NCBI RefSeq assembly: GCF_026341825.1
Contig: NZ_JAPENY010000003.1
Coordinates: 930,001-994,000 of the forward strand
Direction: 5' to 3'
Length of the DNA stretch: 64,000 nt
Source of the DNA: Streptomyces sp. NBC_00620
GTDB taxonomy: Bacteria; Actinomycetota; Actinomycetes; Streptomycetales; Streptomycetaceae
Below are positions 24,603-33,671 of the stretch, piece after piece. A program made the translations under genes and the position numbers. Within the stretch, counting starts at the first letter, position 1; each line of letters opens with the position of its first letter. The notes beneath the pieces were generated by a model. The model had not been told where the DNA came from, did no database searches, and was given only the letters and a program-made list of their open reading frames with translations.

Positions 24603-25402
24603 GCGAGACGACATCCGGGACCACACCAACCGTGGTGAAACTGGGCGGCAGTTGCCTGGACGACCTGGCCGGCGACTGGTGGGACGACCTGGCCCGGCAC
24701 GGCCGGGAGCGGCCGCTGGTCCTGGTGCACGGCTGGTCCAAGCCGCTGAAGCGGCTCAGCCCGCGCTACAGCGAGCCGTCGGCGATCCTGCGCGACCGGT
24801 ACGGCAACCAGAGCCGCTGGACCACGCCCGAGGTCATCGCGGACATCAAGACCGTCAGCGCCCGCCTTGGCGAGGACGTCCTCGGCCGCCTCGAACAGCG
24901 CGGCATCACCGGGGAACGGCTGCTCGGCAGCGACGGGCTGGTCGCCGCCGGCGAGGGCGAGCGCTGGTGGTGGCAGGACAGGCAACTCGTCGAGCTGGAG
25001 AACCTGGTCGGCCCGATCACCGGGGTGGACCCGGCGGCGCTGAAGAACCTCCAGCCGGGCCACGCCTACCTCGTCACCCCGCTGGCCAGGAACGCGGCGG
25101 GCCAGGAGGTCAACACCGACGCCGACCGGGCCGCCGCCGCCATCGCCGCCGCCACCGGCGCCACCGACCTGGTGCTCGTCACCGATGTCGCCCATCTGCT
25201 GATCGACGGGGAGCCGGTGCGCCGGATCACCGCGAAGGCCGCGGGCACCTTCCGCGACAAGGGCGCCACCGGCGGCATGCGCAAGAAGCTGCGTGCCGCG
25301 GGCGAGGCCCTGGACGGGGGCGTGGAGCGCGTCGTCATCGGCAGCGCGACCGTCACGGACCTGCTCGCCGCCCGTACCGGCACCGCCATCACCCGCACCT
25401 GA
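24599..25402 (+). CDS. lysZ: LysZ/ArgB-type amino-acid kinase (carrier-bound substrate)
   Basis: This is a 267-aa amino-acid-kinase-fold protein. It has VVKLGGSCLDDLAGDWW at the N-terminus, LVLVHGWSKPLKRL in place of the usual H-G-G-G loop, a nucleotide-site segment TDLVLVTDVAHLLIDG and GGMRKKLRAAGEAL near the C-terminus. It phosphorylates the free carboxyl of the carrier-bound amino acid, ahead of LysY. The altered loop may reflect a different substrate. Confidence 0.87.
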   Translation: MSETTSGTTPTVVKLGGSCLDDLAGDWWDDLARHGRERPLVLVHGWSKPLKRLSPRYSEPSAILRDRYGNQSRWTTPEVIADIKTVSARLGEDVLGRLEQRGITGERLLGSDGLVAAGEGERWWWQDRQLVELENLVGPITGVDPAALKNLQPGHAYLVTPLARNAAGQEVNTDADRAAAAIAAATGATDLVLVTDVAHLLIDGEPVRRITAKAAGTFRDKGATGGMRKKLRAAGEALDGGVERVVIGSATVTDLLAARTGTAITRT

Positions 25403-25413
25403 GGAGCAAGCAC

Positions 25414-25977
25414 GTGGCGCACTCCCGCGTACTCGTCGTCAACAACGGAACGCTGTCCCTGAAGCAGCTCCGCACCCGGTTCGAGGAGCTCGGCTCGGAC
25501 ACCGAGGCGGTCGACGCCGCGTCGGTGCCCGCCCGGCTCGACGGCCGCTACCAGGCGATCGTCCTGAGCGGCACCAAGGTGCGGGCCTACGACCGCGACT
25601 ACTACAAGCCGCTCGTGGACCTCGTCATGACCTCCGACGTCCCGGTCCTCGGGATCTGCGGCGGCATGCAGATCCTCGCGGTCGCGGCCGGCGGCCGGCT
25701 CGCCGAGGGGCCGCAGCGGGTCGGCGGCCACGAGGCGCAGGTCGACAAGTCGGAGCCGCTCTTCACCTATGTGAAGCCGACGGTGACGGTCTTCCACCGG
25801 CACACCCTCTACCTCCAGGAGGCCCCCGAGGGCTTCCGCTCCATCGGCCGCTCCGAGCACGCGCCCGTGGAGTTCCTGCGCTCCGACGACGGCCGCATCT
25901 TCGGCGCCCAGGCGCATCTGGAGTTCCGCAGCGACGGCCTGGAGATCCTGCGCGGCTTCGCCCAGCTCTACCGGTGA
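25414..25977 (+). CDS. Stand-alone class I glutamine amidotransferase-like protein
   Basis: This is a 187-aa triad glutaminase domain. The nucleophile elbow is VLGICGGMQILA. The His/Glu pair is in GAQAHLEF near the C-terminus, where the family norm is Q-F-H-P-E. All three catalytic residues appear present. No synthetase domain is attached and no ammonia-using partner is obvious. GTG start at 25414 with GAGGAG upstream. It could release ammonia for a nearby transamination or ligation. It could also deamidate the C-terminal Gln of the carrier protein encoded 2.7 kb upstream (speculation). Confidence 0.8.
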   Translation: MAHSRVLVVNNGTLSLKQLRTRFEELGSDTEAVDAASVPARLDGRYQAIVLSGTKVRAYDRDYYKPLVDLVMTSDVPVLGICGGMQILAVAAGGRLAEGPQRVGGHEAQVDKSEPLFTYVKPTVTVFHRHTLYLQEAPEGFRSIGRSEHAPVEFLRSDDGRIFGAQAHLEFRSDGLEILRGFAQLYR

Positions 25978-26016
25978 CGGCCCCGCATTCCCGTACTCAA
26001 GGATTTGGACTAGGCA

Positions 26017-27135
26017 ATGAGTGATCTGGAAACCTCGCAGGACCCCGCGTTCACGGTCCACCTGAACGGCAGCGGCGGCGCGCTTAAGGGCTGGGTGGTC
26101 GTCGACACGCTGTACGACGGTCTGGCCATGGGCGGTGTACGGATGACCCCGGGGGTCACCGAGGAGGAGGTGGCCGGCCTCGCCCGTGACATGACCCAGA
26201 AGTTCACGCTGGCCGGGCTGCCCATCGGCGGCGCCAAGGGCGGCATCGTCTCCGACGGCACCGACCGCGAGGAGACCTTCCGCACCTTCGGCCGCACCGT
26301 GAAGCCGCTGCTGCACGGCGGCATCCACCTCGGCATCGACATGGGCGTCACCCCGGCCGACCGGGCCGTGTTCTTCGACACGGCCGGCTACGACCCCCGC
26401 TACCGACTGGGCGCCCCGGACATGCCGATCGACTGGCGCACCTACTACGAGCCGTTGATCGACTGCACCGGACACGGCGTCGGGGTCGCGGCGGTCACCG
26501 CCCTGGAGGCGAGCGGCCGTACCGGGTCGAGCCGGGTCGTGGTGCAGGGCTTCGGCGCGGTGGGCCGGGCGGTCGCGCGGTTCCTGGAGGACCGCGGGCA
26601 TGTGATCGTGGGCGTCGCCGACGTCGAGGGCACCATCAGCGCCGACCGGCTGCCGGTGGCCGATCTCGTCGCCGTCACCGACGAGTTCGGGCGGATCGAC
26701 CGCTCCCGGCTGCCGCAGCAGGTCACCGTCACATCGGAACCGGACGCCTGGCTCGACGTCGACGCCGACCTGCTGATCCTGGCGGCGCAGAAGCACGCGC
26801 TGAATGCGGACAACGCCCACCGGCTGCGCGCCGGCCTGGTGGTCGAGGGCGGCAACATCTCCTCCACCGCCGAGGCGCGGGACAAGGTGCGGGCCTCGGG
26901 CGCCTTCCTGGTGCCGGGCGTGATCGCCAACATCGGCGGGGCCGGCTCCGCCGCCCTAGCCGTCACCCGGGTCGTGCCCTTCGACCTGCCGGCGGAGGCC
27001 CGGAAGGCATGGGTCTTCGACTGGGTCGGCGACTGTGTACGCCGCAACACCCGGGATCTGCTGGAGATCGCCGCCGCCAGTCCGGGCGACCCTCTGACCG
27101 AGCTGCTCGACGTCCGCGGGAAGGAGCGCGGATGA
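26017..27135 (+). CDS. Glu/Leu/Phe/Val-type amino-acid dehydrogenase
   Basis: This is a 372-aa protein. The substrate domain has MTQKFTLAGLPIGGAKGGI with the Lys-Gly-Gly motif. The NAD domain has VVVQGFGAVGRAVARFLEDRG, then NADNAHRLRAGLVVEGGN and VIANIGGAGSAALAV. It interconverts a 2-oxo acid and an amino acid with ammonia. In this operon it may aminate the oxo acid made by the homocitrate-synthase-like enzyme. It ends in an ATGA overlap with the ligase gene. A second, only distantly similar dehydrogenase lies at 61955. Confidence 0.83.
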   Translation: MSDLETSQDPAFTVHLNGSGGALKGWVVVDTLYDGLAMGGVRMTPGVTEEEVAGLARDMTQKFTLAGLPIGGAKGGIVSDGTDREETFRTFGRTVKPLLHGGIHLGIDMGVTPADRAVFFDTAGYDPRYRLGAPDMPIDWRTYYEPLIDCTGHGVGVAAVTALEASGRTGSSRVVVQGFGAVGRAVARFLEDRGHVIVGVADVEGTISADRLPVADLVAVTDEFGRIDRSRLPQQVTVTSEPDAWLDVDADLLILAAQKHALNADNAHRLRAGLVVEGGNISSTAEARDKVRASGAFLVPGVIANIGGAGSAALAVTRVVPFDLPAEARKAWVFDWVGDCVRRNTRDLLEIAAASPGDPLTELLDVRGKERG

Positions 27136-28802
27136 CCACGGCGGCGACCAAGCGCGCCACCCCGGACCCGGCCCCGCACACGGCCGAGTACCGGCGCCGA
27201 GGCTGGTGGCGGGACGAGACCTTCCTCGACGACCTGCACCGCCAGGCGCAGATACGGCCGCACAAGCTCGCGATCGCGGGCCGCCGCATCGCCGAGTCCC
27301 GCACCGACACCCTCGACTACGCCGAACTGGCCCGCCTCACCGACCGGTTCGCTCTGGCTCTGCTCGAACTCGGCGTGCGGCGCGGGGACTTCGTCGCCGT
27401 CCAGCTCCCCAACCAGTGGGAGATGGTGGGGCTGATGTTCGCCTGCATGCGGGTCGGCGCCGTCATCTGTCCCATGTCGCCGGTCTGCCCCGAGGACGAG
27501 CTGCGCCACCGTCTCGGTCTCACCGAGGCCCGGGTGTGCGTGACGCTCCCGGAGTGGTCGGGCACCCCGCTGGCGGAGATCGTCACCGGCCTGAAGGACG
27601 AACTCCCCTCCCTCGACCACGTGTTGGTGGTGGACGGGCAGGCTCCCGAGGGCGCGCTGTCCTTCCACGACCACTTCGTGGCCACGGCCCGCGAGGAGCA
27701 CCGGGCCGCCGACCTGGACGGCCTGGCGCTGACGGCCGACGAGCCGTTCGTCGTGCTGTTCACCTCCGGCACCACGGGCGAGTCCAAGGGCGTGCTGCAC
27801 AGCCAGAACACCGTCCACTCGGCCGTACGCGGCTATGTGGACGCCTTCGGGCTCGGCGACGACTGGGTCGCCGCCGTGTCCACGCCTCTCGTCCACTACT
27901 CGGGCTTCGCACAGGGCGTCCTCGCGGGCGTCATGCTCGGCGGCACGGTGGCGTTCCAGGACATCCGCAGGAACGAGGCGCTGCTCGACCTGGTCGAGCA
28001 CTACGGCGCCACACTCCTGTACGGGCCGCCCGCCACCCTCGCCGACGTGGCCGCCTCGCAGCGGACCCGGAAGCGGGACACGAGCTCCCTGAAGCACGTG
28101 GTGATCGGCTCCGCGCCGGTCCTCGCCGAGCTAGCCACCGAGGTCCACGACGCCCTCGGCGCCCGCGCCCACTCCCTGTGGGGCATGTCGGAGAACGGTC
28201 CGGTCACCATGACGCGGCCCGAGGACCCCGCCGACTGGGCGGCACACAGCAACGGCCGGGCCATCGACGCCATGGAGACCCGCGTCGACCTGTCGGACAT
28301 CAACGGCGAGAGCGACTTCGTGGGCCGGCTCCGGGTGCGCGGCGCGTCCCTCGCGCTCGGCTACCACCGGCGCGAGGAGGCGTTCGCGGCGGAGCTGGGC
28401 GCGGACGGCTGGTTCGACACCGGGGACCTGGCGCGGGACGACGGGCGGGGCGGCATCCGCATCATCGGCCGCGCCCGCGACGCGATCGTCCGCGACGGCC
28501 TGGTGGCGCCGATGACGGAACTGGAGGCGCTGATCGGCAGCCACCCGAACGCGGTCGAGGCCGCGGTGGTGGGTCTGCCGTCGGAGACGGCCCCCGGCGG
28601 GACCGAGATCTGCGCGGTGGTGGTCCCGGCCGGCGGCGCGGACCCGTCGCTCGACGGCATCCTCAGTCACCTGAACGAGTCGGGCCAGGACCCTCGCTTC
28701 CTCCCGGACCGTCTGGAACTGCTCCCGGCTCTCCCGAAGACCCTGACCGGCAAGGTCCGCAAGGCGGAGCTGCGGCAGCGGTACGCCGCGCCGACGAGCT
28801 GA
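27132..28802 (+). CDS. AMP-forming acyl/amino-acid ligase (ANL superfamily)
   Basis: This is a 556-aa adenylate-forming enzyme with the phosphate loop FTSGTTGESKGVLHSQ near residue 215, SLWGMSENGPVTMT, GWFDTGDLARDD and the C-terminal catalytic Lys in LPKTLTGKVRKAELRQ. It activates a carboxylic acid to an acyl adenylate and probably a CoA ester. AAGGAG precedes the ATG, and it is coupled to the upstream gene by ATGA. No carrier domain is fused. The likely substrate is an acid made in the same pathway. Confidence 0.85.
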   Translation: MTTAATKRATPDPAPHTAEYRRRGWWRDETFLDDLHRQAQIRPHKLAIAGRRIAESRTDTLDYAELARLTDRFALALLELGVRRGDFVAVQLPNQWEMVGLMFACMRVGAVICPMSPVCPEDELRHRLGLTEARVCVTLPEWSGTPLAEIVTGLKDELPSLDHVLVVDGQAPEGALSFHDHFVATAREEHRAADLDGLALTADEPFVVLFTSGTTGESKGVLHSQNTVHSAVRGYVDAFGLGDDWVAAVSTPLVHYSGFAQGVLAGVMLGGTVAFQDIRRNEALLDLVEHYGATLLYGPPATLADVAASQRTRKRDTSSLKHVVIGSAPVLAELATEVHDALGARAHSLWGMSENGPVTMTRPEDPADWAAHSNGRAIDAMETRVDLSDINGESDFVGRLRVRGASLALGYHRREEAFAAELGADGWFDTGDLARDDGRGGIRIIGRARDAIVRDGLVAPMTELEALIGSHPNAVEAAVVGLPSETAPGGTEICAVVVPAGGADPSLDGILSHLNESGQDPRFLPDRLELLPALPKTLTGKVRKAELRQRYAAPTS

Positions 28803-28836
28803 ACACCCCTCCTCCCCCTCCCTGTTGGAGCCAGAA

Positions 28837-30135
28837 ATGCCCGAACCCGCACCGGTCGCCATGTCGGCGACGCTCGCCGCCGACGAGGCCATGGCCCGGC
28901 GGCGTCGCGCCGGGGAGCAGGTGCTGTCGATGACCAGCGGCGAGATCGGCCTGCCCGCCCACCCCGCCCTGCGGGAGCGGCTGGCCGCCGCGGCGGACGA
29001 GAACGCGTACGGCCCCGTGCCCGGCAGTGAGGCGCTGCGTGCGGCCGCCGCCGGGTACTGGGGGCGCCGCGGACTCGCCACCGATCCCGCGCTGGTCGTC
29101 GCCGGTCCGGGCAGCAAGCCGCTGCTGTTCGCGCTGCTGCTCGCCGTCGGCGGCGACGTGGTCGTGCCCGTGCCGAGCTGGGTGAGCTACGCGGCGCAGG
29201 CCCGGCTCGCGGGGGCCCGCCCCCTCGGCGTACCGACCCTGCCGGGCCAGGGCGGCGTACCGGACCCGGAGCGGCTGCGCGAGGCGGTCACCGTGGCGCG
29301 TGCCGCGGGGCAGGACCCGCGGTCCGTGGTGGTGACGGTGCCGGACAACCCGACAGGCACCGTCGCCTCGCCCGAAGTGGTGCGGCAACTGGCTTTGGTG
29401 GCACGGGAGTTGGATTTGGTCATCATCTCGGACGAGATCTACTGCGACCTCGTGTACGCCCCCTCGGCGCCCGCCGAGTCCCCGGCCCGGCACGCCCCCG
29501 AGCGCACCGTCGTCACCACCGGGCTCACCAAGAACCTGGCGCTGGGCGGCTGGCGCACCGGGGTGGCCCGGCTGCCGGACAGCGAGCTCGGGCGGGCCCT
29601 GCACGGCCGGCTCGTCTCGATCGCCAGCCAGATCTGGTCCAGCCCGACGGCACCCGTGCAGACGGCGGCCGCGTACGCCTTCGGTGAGCCCCCGGAGATC
29701 ACCGGGCACATCGCGGCGAGCCGTCGGCTGCACGAGGCGGTGGTGCGCGCGGTCGCCGCCCGTTTCACCGCGGCCGGCGCCACCCTGGCCCCGGTCCGCG
29801 CGACCTGCTACCTCTACCCGGACTTCGAACCCCTCCGGGACCATCTGGCGCGGACGCACGGCATCCTCGACGGCGACGACCTGGCCCGTTTCCTCTCCGA
29901 GCGACACGGCCTCGGCGTACTCCCCGCGAGCGCCTTCGGCGAGTCCCGGCACGCCCTGCGCATCCGGGCCGCCACCAGCCGCCTCTACGGCGACACGGAC
30001 GAGCAGCGCCGGGCCGCCCTCGCGGCACCCGACCCTCTCGAACTGCCGTGGATCCGTGGGGCAGTTGACCGTGTAGGCGCGATCCTGACCGACCTCACCG
30101 GCACGGCCGCTGTCTCCCACTCCCCGCAGTCCTGA
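28837..30135 (+). CDS. Class I/II PLP-dependent aminotransferase
   Basis: This is a 432-aa fold-type I aminotransferase: AYGPVPGSEALRAAAAGYW, the substrate/PLP segment VTVPDNPTGTVAS, ISDEIYCDLVY, and the PLP-binding Lys in TTGLTKNLALGGWRTG. It is related to aspartate/aromatic aminotransferases. It is a candidate for aminating the carrier-bound semialdehyde (the LysJ step, though LysJ itself is class III) or for free oxo acids. The ATG at 28837 follows TTGGAG; an in-frame TTG at 28825 is less likely. Confidence 0.85.
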   Translation: MPEPAPVAMSATLAADEAMARRRRAGEQVLSMTSGEIGLPAHPALRERLAAAADENAYGPVPGSEALRAAAAGYWGRRGLATDPALVVAGPGSKPLLFALLLAVGGDVVVPVPSWVSYAAQARLAGARPLGVPTLPGQGGVPDPERLREAVTVARAAGQDPRSVVVTVPDNPTGTVASPEVVRQLALVARELDLVIISDEIYCDLVYAPSAPAESPARHAPERTVVTTGLTKNLALGGWRTGVARLPDSELGRALHGRLVSIASQIWSSPTAPVQTAAAYAFGEPPEITGHIAASRRLHEAVVRAVAARFTAAGATLAPVRATCYLYPDFEPLRDHLARTHGILDGDDLARFLSERHGLGVLPASAFGESRHALRIRAATSRLYGDTDEQRRAALAAPDPLELPWIRGAVDRVGAILTDLTGTAAVSHSPQS

Positions 30136-30177
30136 TTCCCCATTCCCAATTCCCACGAGCCCAGGAGAACCTTCCCC

Positions 30178-31080
30178 ATGTCTGACCCGATCCTCTTCGA
30201 GGCCCTCTACCAGGGCGAACGGCACGTCGGCTTCGGCCTCCCCGAGCCGGGCACCGAGCAGACCCTGTACCGGGTCGCCGACGGGCAGCTCGCGGCGGCG
30301 TTCATCGCCACCGACGGCTCGGCGGACGCGATCAAGGCCGCCGTCACCGAAGGCGCCGAGACGGTCACCGTCACCGTCGGCGACCCGGAGGTGCGGCCGC
30401 TGCCGCCGCTGCTGCCGACGGCCACCGGGAACGCCCTGCTGAGCGGCTTCATGGGCACGCACAAGAAGAAGTGGGGCGGAAAGAGCGCCCCGGAGGGCGA
30501 GTTCACGCCGCCCAAGTGGTTCTTCAAGGGCTTCGGCGACTGGGTGCGGCTGCCGGGCGAGCCGCTGACCGTGCCCGCGAACCCGGTCGCCCTCATCGAG
30601 GAGCCCGAGGTCGCCCTCGTCTACGTCAACGACGCCGACGGCACCCCGCACTACGCGGGCTACACCTTCGGCAACGACCTGTGCGACATCGGCCTGCACC
30701 GCCAGGACCCCGGCTACAACCCGTACTGCAAGCTGTGCGACACCGCCCTCACGCCCTGGCTGTTCCTCGGCGAGCCGCCGGCCTCGGTGACCGGCCGGGT
30801 CACCATCGAGCGGGACGGCGCGACCGCCTGGGAGGGCAGCTTCGACTGCGGCGACGACGCCCTGTATTTCCGGATCCGGGACATGGCGGAGCACCTGTTC
30901 TCGTTCCCCGCGGTACGCCGGCCCGGACTGGTCAACTACGTTCTCCTGGGCGCCGATGAGGCCAGCTTCCACGACGGTTTCCGGATCGCCGACGGCGACC
31001 GCATCGCCATCGACGTCAAGAGCCACGGCGTGGCCTTCGACAACACGGTGCGGTACGTCTCCCCCGCTCCCCTCGTCTGA
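30178..31080 (+). CDS. Fumarylacetoacetate hydrolase-like (FAH superfamily) protein
   Basis: This is a 300-aa protein resembling the FAH/GguC group: GYTFGNDLCDIGLHRQDPGYNPYCKLCDTALTP in the middle and GDRIAIDVKSHGVAFDNTVRYV at the end. Acidic residues in the central motif (ND, CD) are in the place where FAH enzymes bind Mg or Ca. Family members cleave C-C bonds of acylpyruvates, decarboxylate, or hydrate. The exact reaction is unknown. It belongs to the operon by spacing (AGGAG ribosome-binding site, 42-bp gap). Confidence 0.65.
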   Translation: MSDPILFEALYQGERHVGFGLPEPGTEQTLYRVADGQLAAAFIATDGSADAIKAAVTEGAETVTVTVGDPEVRPLPPLLPTATGNALLSGFMGTHKKKWGGKSAPEGEFTPPKWFFKGFGDWVRLPGEPLTVPANPVALIEEPEVALVYVNDADGTPHYAGYTFGNDLCDIGLHRQDPGYNPYCKLCDTALTPWLFLGEPPASVTGRVTIERDGATAWEGSFDCGDDALYFRIRDMAEHLFSFPAVRRPGLVNYVLLGADEASFHDGFRIADGDRIAIDVKSHGVAFDNTVRYVSPAPLV

Positions 31081-31092
31081 GAGGCAGGCCCC

Positions 31093-32460
31093 ATGACCGC
31101 GGTCGTCAGAAAACAGGTGCACCTCGCGGCGCAGCTGCCCGGCATCCACAACGTGACCGTCTGGTCCGACCCGCGGTCACGGAGCCAGATCGCCCTCGAC
31201 TCCTTCGTACGGCTCGCGCAGACCGCCGAACGCGGCAGGTTCGACTTCTTCTTCCTCGCCGAGGGACTGCGACTGCGCGAGCACAAGGGCGAGTTCTACG
31301 ACCAGGACGTCGTGGGCCGCCCGGAGAACCTGACGATGCTCGCCACGCTCTCCGCCGTCACGAACCGGCTGGGACTGGCCGCCACCGTCAACGCCACCTT
31401 CAACGAGCCGTACGAGGTGGCGCGCAGGCTCGCGACCCTGGACCACCTCAGCGGCGGGCGGGCGGCCTGGAACGTGGTCACCAGCTTCGACGCGTTCACC
31501 GGCGAGAACTTCCGCCGGGGCGGCTTCCTCGCCGAGGCCGACCGTTACTCCCGGGCCGCCGAATTCCTGCGTGCGGCACGGGCGTTGTGGGACAGCTGGG
31601 CCGACGACGCGGTACGGGCGGACGCGCGGGCCGGGGAGTTCGCCGGCTCCGGCGCGGGTGCCTTCGCGCACCGGGGGCCCCACTTCGACATCTCGGGGCG
31701 GTTCAACACGCCGCGCGGCCCGCAGGGACACCCCGTGGTCATCCAGGCCGGGGAGTCCGACGCGGGGCGGGAGTTCGCCGCGCGGGACGCCGACGTCATC
31801 TTCAGCAAGTACAACACGCTCGACGAGGCCCGCGCCTTCTACCGGGACGTCAAGGGACGCCTGGCCCGCTACGGCCGCCGCCCCGAGGACCTGTTGGTCG
31901 TCCCCACGGCCACCGCTGTGGTCGCCGACACCGACGCGGAGGCCGTGGCATACGCCGAGGAGATCACCCGGGCCCAGGTGAGCCCGGGGACCGCGATCGC
32001 CCACCTGGAGGCGGTGTGGGGCCGTGACCTGTCGGCGTACGACCCGGACGGGCCGCTGCCCGACGTCGACCCGGAGCCCGACTCCCAGCTCCTGAAGGGG
32101 CATTCGGTATTCCGCAACAGCAGCCGCAGGGAGGAAACGGCACGGCGGTGGCGCAAGCTGGCCGAGGAGCGGGGGCTGAGCATCCGCGAGCTGGTCATCG
32201 AGGTCCACGGCGGCCAGACCTTCGTCGGGGGCCCGCGCACCGTCGCCGACGCCATCGACCACTTCGTGCAGAGCGACGGGGCCGACGGCTTCGTCCTCGT
32301 CCCGCATCTGACGCCCGGCGGCCTCGACGACGTGGTCGACCGGGTGGTGCCGCTGCTGCAGGAGAAGGGCGTCTTCCGCGAGGACTACACGGGGACGACG
32401 CTCCGGGACCACCTGGGCCTGCGCCCGCGCACCCGTACGTCCACCGAGGAGGACTCTTGA
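31093..32460 (+). CDS. LLM-class flavin monooxygenase, NtaA/SnaA/DszA type
   Basis: This is a 455-aa luciferase-like monooxygenase. It has RFDFFFLAEGLRLRE, LTMLATLSAVTNRLGLAATVNATFNEPYEVARRLATLDHLSGGRAAWNVVTS, RAAEFLRAARALWDSW and PQGHPVVIQAGESDAGREFAA. These are the FMNH2-dependent NtaA-family signatures. Such enzymes oxidise nitrogen- or sulphur-bearing substrates with reduced flavin from a separate reductase, and no reductase gene is adjacent. It overlaps the next monooxygenase gene. Confidence 0.88.
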   Translation: MTAVVRKQVHLAAQLPGIHNVTVWSDPRSRSQIALDSFVRLAQTAERGRFDFFFLAEGLRLREHKGEFYDQDVVGRPENLTMLATLSAVTNRLGLAATVNATFNEPYEVARRLATLDHLSGGRAAWNVVTSFDAFTGENFRRGGFLAEADRYSRAAEFLRAARALWDSWADDAVRADARAGEFAGSGAGAFAHRGPHFDISGRFNTPRGPQGHPVVIQAGESDAGREFAARDADVIFSKYNTLDEARAFYRDVKGRLARYGRRPEDLLVVPTATAVVADTDAEAVAYAEEITRAQVSPGTAIAHLEAVWGRDLSAYDPDGPLPDVDPEPDSQLLKGHSVFRNSSRREETARRWRKLAEERGLSIRELVIEVHGGQTFVGGPRTVADAIDHFVQSDGADGFVLVPHLTPGGLDDVVDRVVPLLQEKGVFREDYTGTTLRDHLGLRPRTRTSTEEDS

Positions 32461-33668
32461 CCGGCACCCCGCTGCACCTCGCCGCCGCCCTGGACGGCGC
32501 CGGCTGGCATCCGGCGGCCTGGCGCGCCGCGGGCGCCCGGCCCGGCGAGCTGTTCACGCCCGGATACTGGGCGGACCTGGTGGCCGAGGCCGAACGGGGC
32601 CTCCTCGACTTCGTCACCCTGGAGGACGCCCTGGGCCCGCAGTCCGCGGCCTTCCATCGCCCCGACGACCGCGTCGACCAGGTCCGGGGCCAGCTGGACG
32701 CGGTGCTGCTCGCGGCCCATCTGGCCCCGCTGACCACGCACATCGGCCTGGTCCCCACCACGAACGTCACGCACACCGAGCCGTTCCACCTCGCCATCGG
32801 CATCGCTACCCTCGACCACGCCGCCGAGGGCCGGGCCGGCTGGCGCCCGCAGATCTCCGCACGCGCCGCAGACGCCGCCCACTTCGGCCGCCGTACGACA
32901 CCGCAGCTGACCGACGACGATGTGCGCGACCCTGAACTGATCGCGGCGCGGCTGCGACCGCTGTTCGCCGAGGCCGTCGACGTGGTGGAGGTGGCGCGGC
33001 GGCTGTGGGACAGCTGGGAGGACGACGCGGAGATACGGGACACTGCGACGGGCCGTTTCATCGACCGCGGCAAGCTGCACCACATCGGCTTCGAGGGCCC
33101 GCACTTCACCGTCAAGGGCCCCTCGATCACGCCACGTCCGCCGCAGGGCCAGCCGCTGGTCGTGAGCCTGGCGCACGCCTCGACGCCGTACGAGTTCGCG
33201 GCGCACGCCTCCGATGTCGTGTTCGTGACCCCGCACGACCGGCTGGGTGCCGGGGCGATCCTCGGGCAGGTCGACGAGGCGGTGGCGGCGGTGGGCCGGG
33301 ACGTACGGGCCCGGCCGCTCAAGCAGTTCGCGGACCTGCTCGTCTTCCTGGACGACGAACCGGGCGCCGCCGCCCGCCGCAAGGCCTCCTTGGACGCGCT
33401 GGACGGCGCCGAACTCGCCTCGGACGCCGAGATCTTCACGGGCACGCCCGGCGACCTCGCCGACCTGCTGCTCGACTGGCGCACCGCCGGCCTAGACGGC
33501 TTCCGCCTGCGCCCCGGCGCCCTGCCGCACGACCTCGCCGCGATCACCCGTGCCCTGGTCCCGGAGTTGCAGCGCCGCGACGCGTTCCGCACCGCGTACG
33601 ACGCCACGACCTTGCGCGGACACCTGGGTCTGGCACGCCCGAACAGCCGTTACGCGCACGTGAGTTGA
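32457..33668 (+). CDS. Second LLM-class flavin monooxygenase
   Basis: This is a 403-aa protein of the same superfamily: GLLDFVTLEDALGPQS, THIGLVPTTNVTHTEPFHLAIGIATLDHAAEGRAGW and VARRLWDSWEDDAEIRD. It starts with TTG at 32457, which overlaps the stop of the first monooxygenase by 3 bp. The sequence matches the family from residue 5 on. The pair may form a heteromer or act in turn on the same product. It is the last gene of the operon and converges with the isomerase gene 3 bp away. Confidence 0.85.
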   Translation: MTGTPLHLAAALDGAGWHPAAWRAAGARPGELFTPGYWADLVAEAERGLLDFVTLEDALGPQSAAFHRPDDRVDQVRGQLDAVLLAAHLAPLTTHIGLVPTTNVTHTEPFHLAIGIATLDHAAEGRAGWRPQISARAADAAHFGRRTTPQLTDDDVRDPELIAARLRPLFAEAVDVVEVARRLWDSWEDDAEIRDTATGRFIDRGKLHHIGFEGPHFTVKGPSITPRPPQGQPLVVSLAHASTPYEFAAHASDVVFVTPHDRLGAGAILGQVDEAVAAVGRDVRARPLKQFADLLVFLDDEPGAAARRKASLDALDGAELASDAEIFTGTPGDLADLLLDWRTAGLDGFRLRPGALPHDLAAITRALVPELQRRDAFRTAYDATTLRGHLGLARPNSRYAHVS

Positions 33669-33671
33669 CCA

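Noticed and set aside
21319..25402. Ordinary lysine or arginine biosynthesis locus
   Set aside because: Streptomyces makes lysine through diaminopimelate. The locus lacks homoaconitase, homoisocitrate dehydrogenase and LysK/ArgE/ArgJ, and is joined to ligase and monooxygenase genes.
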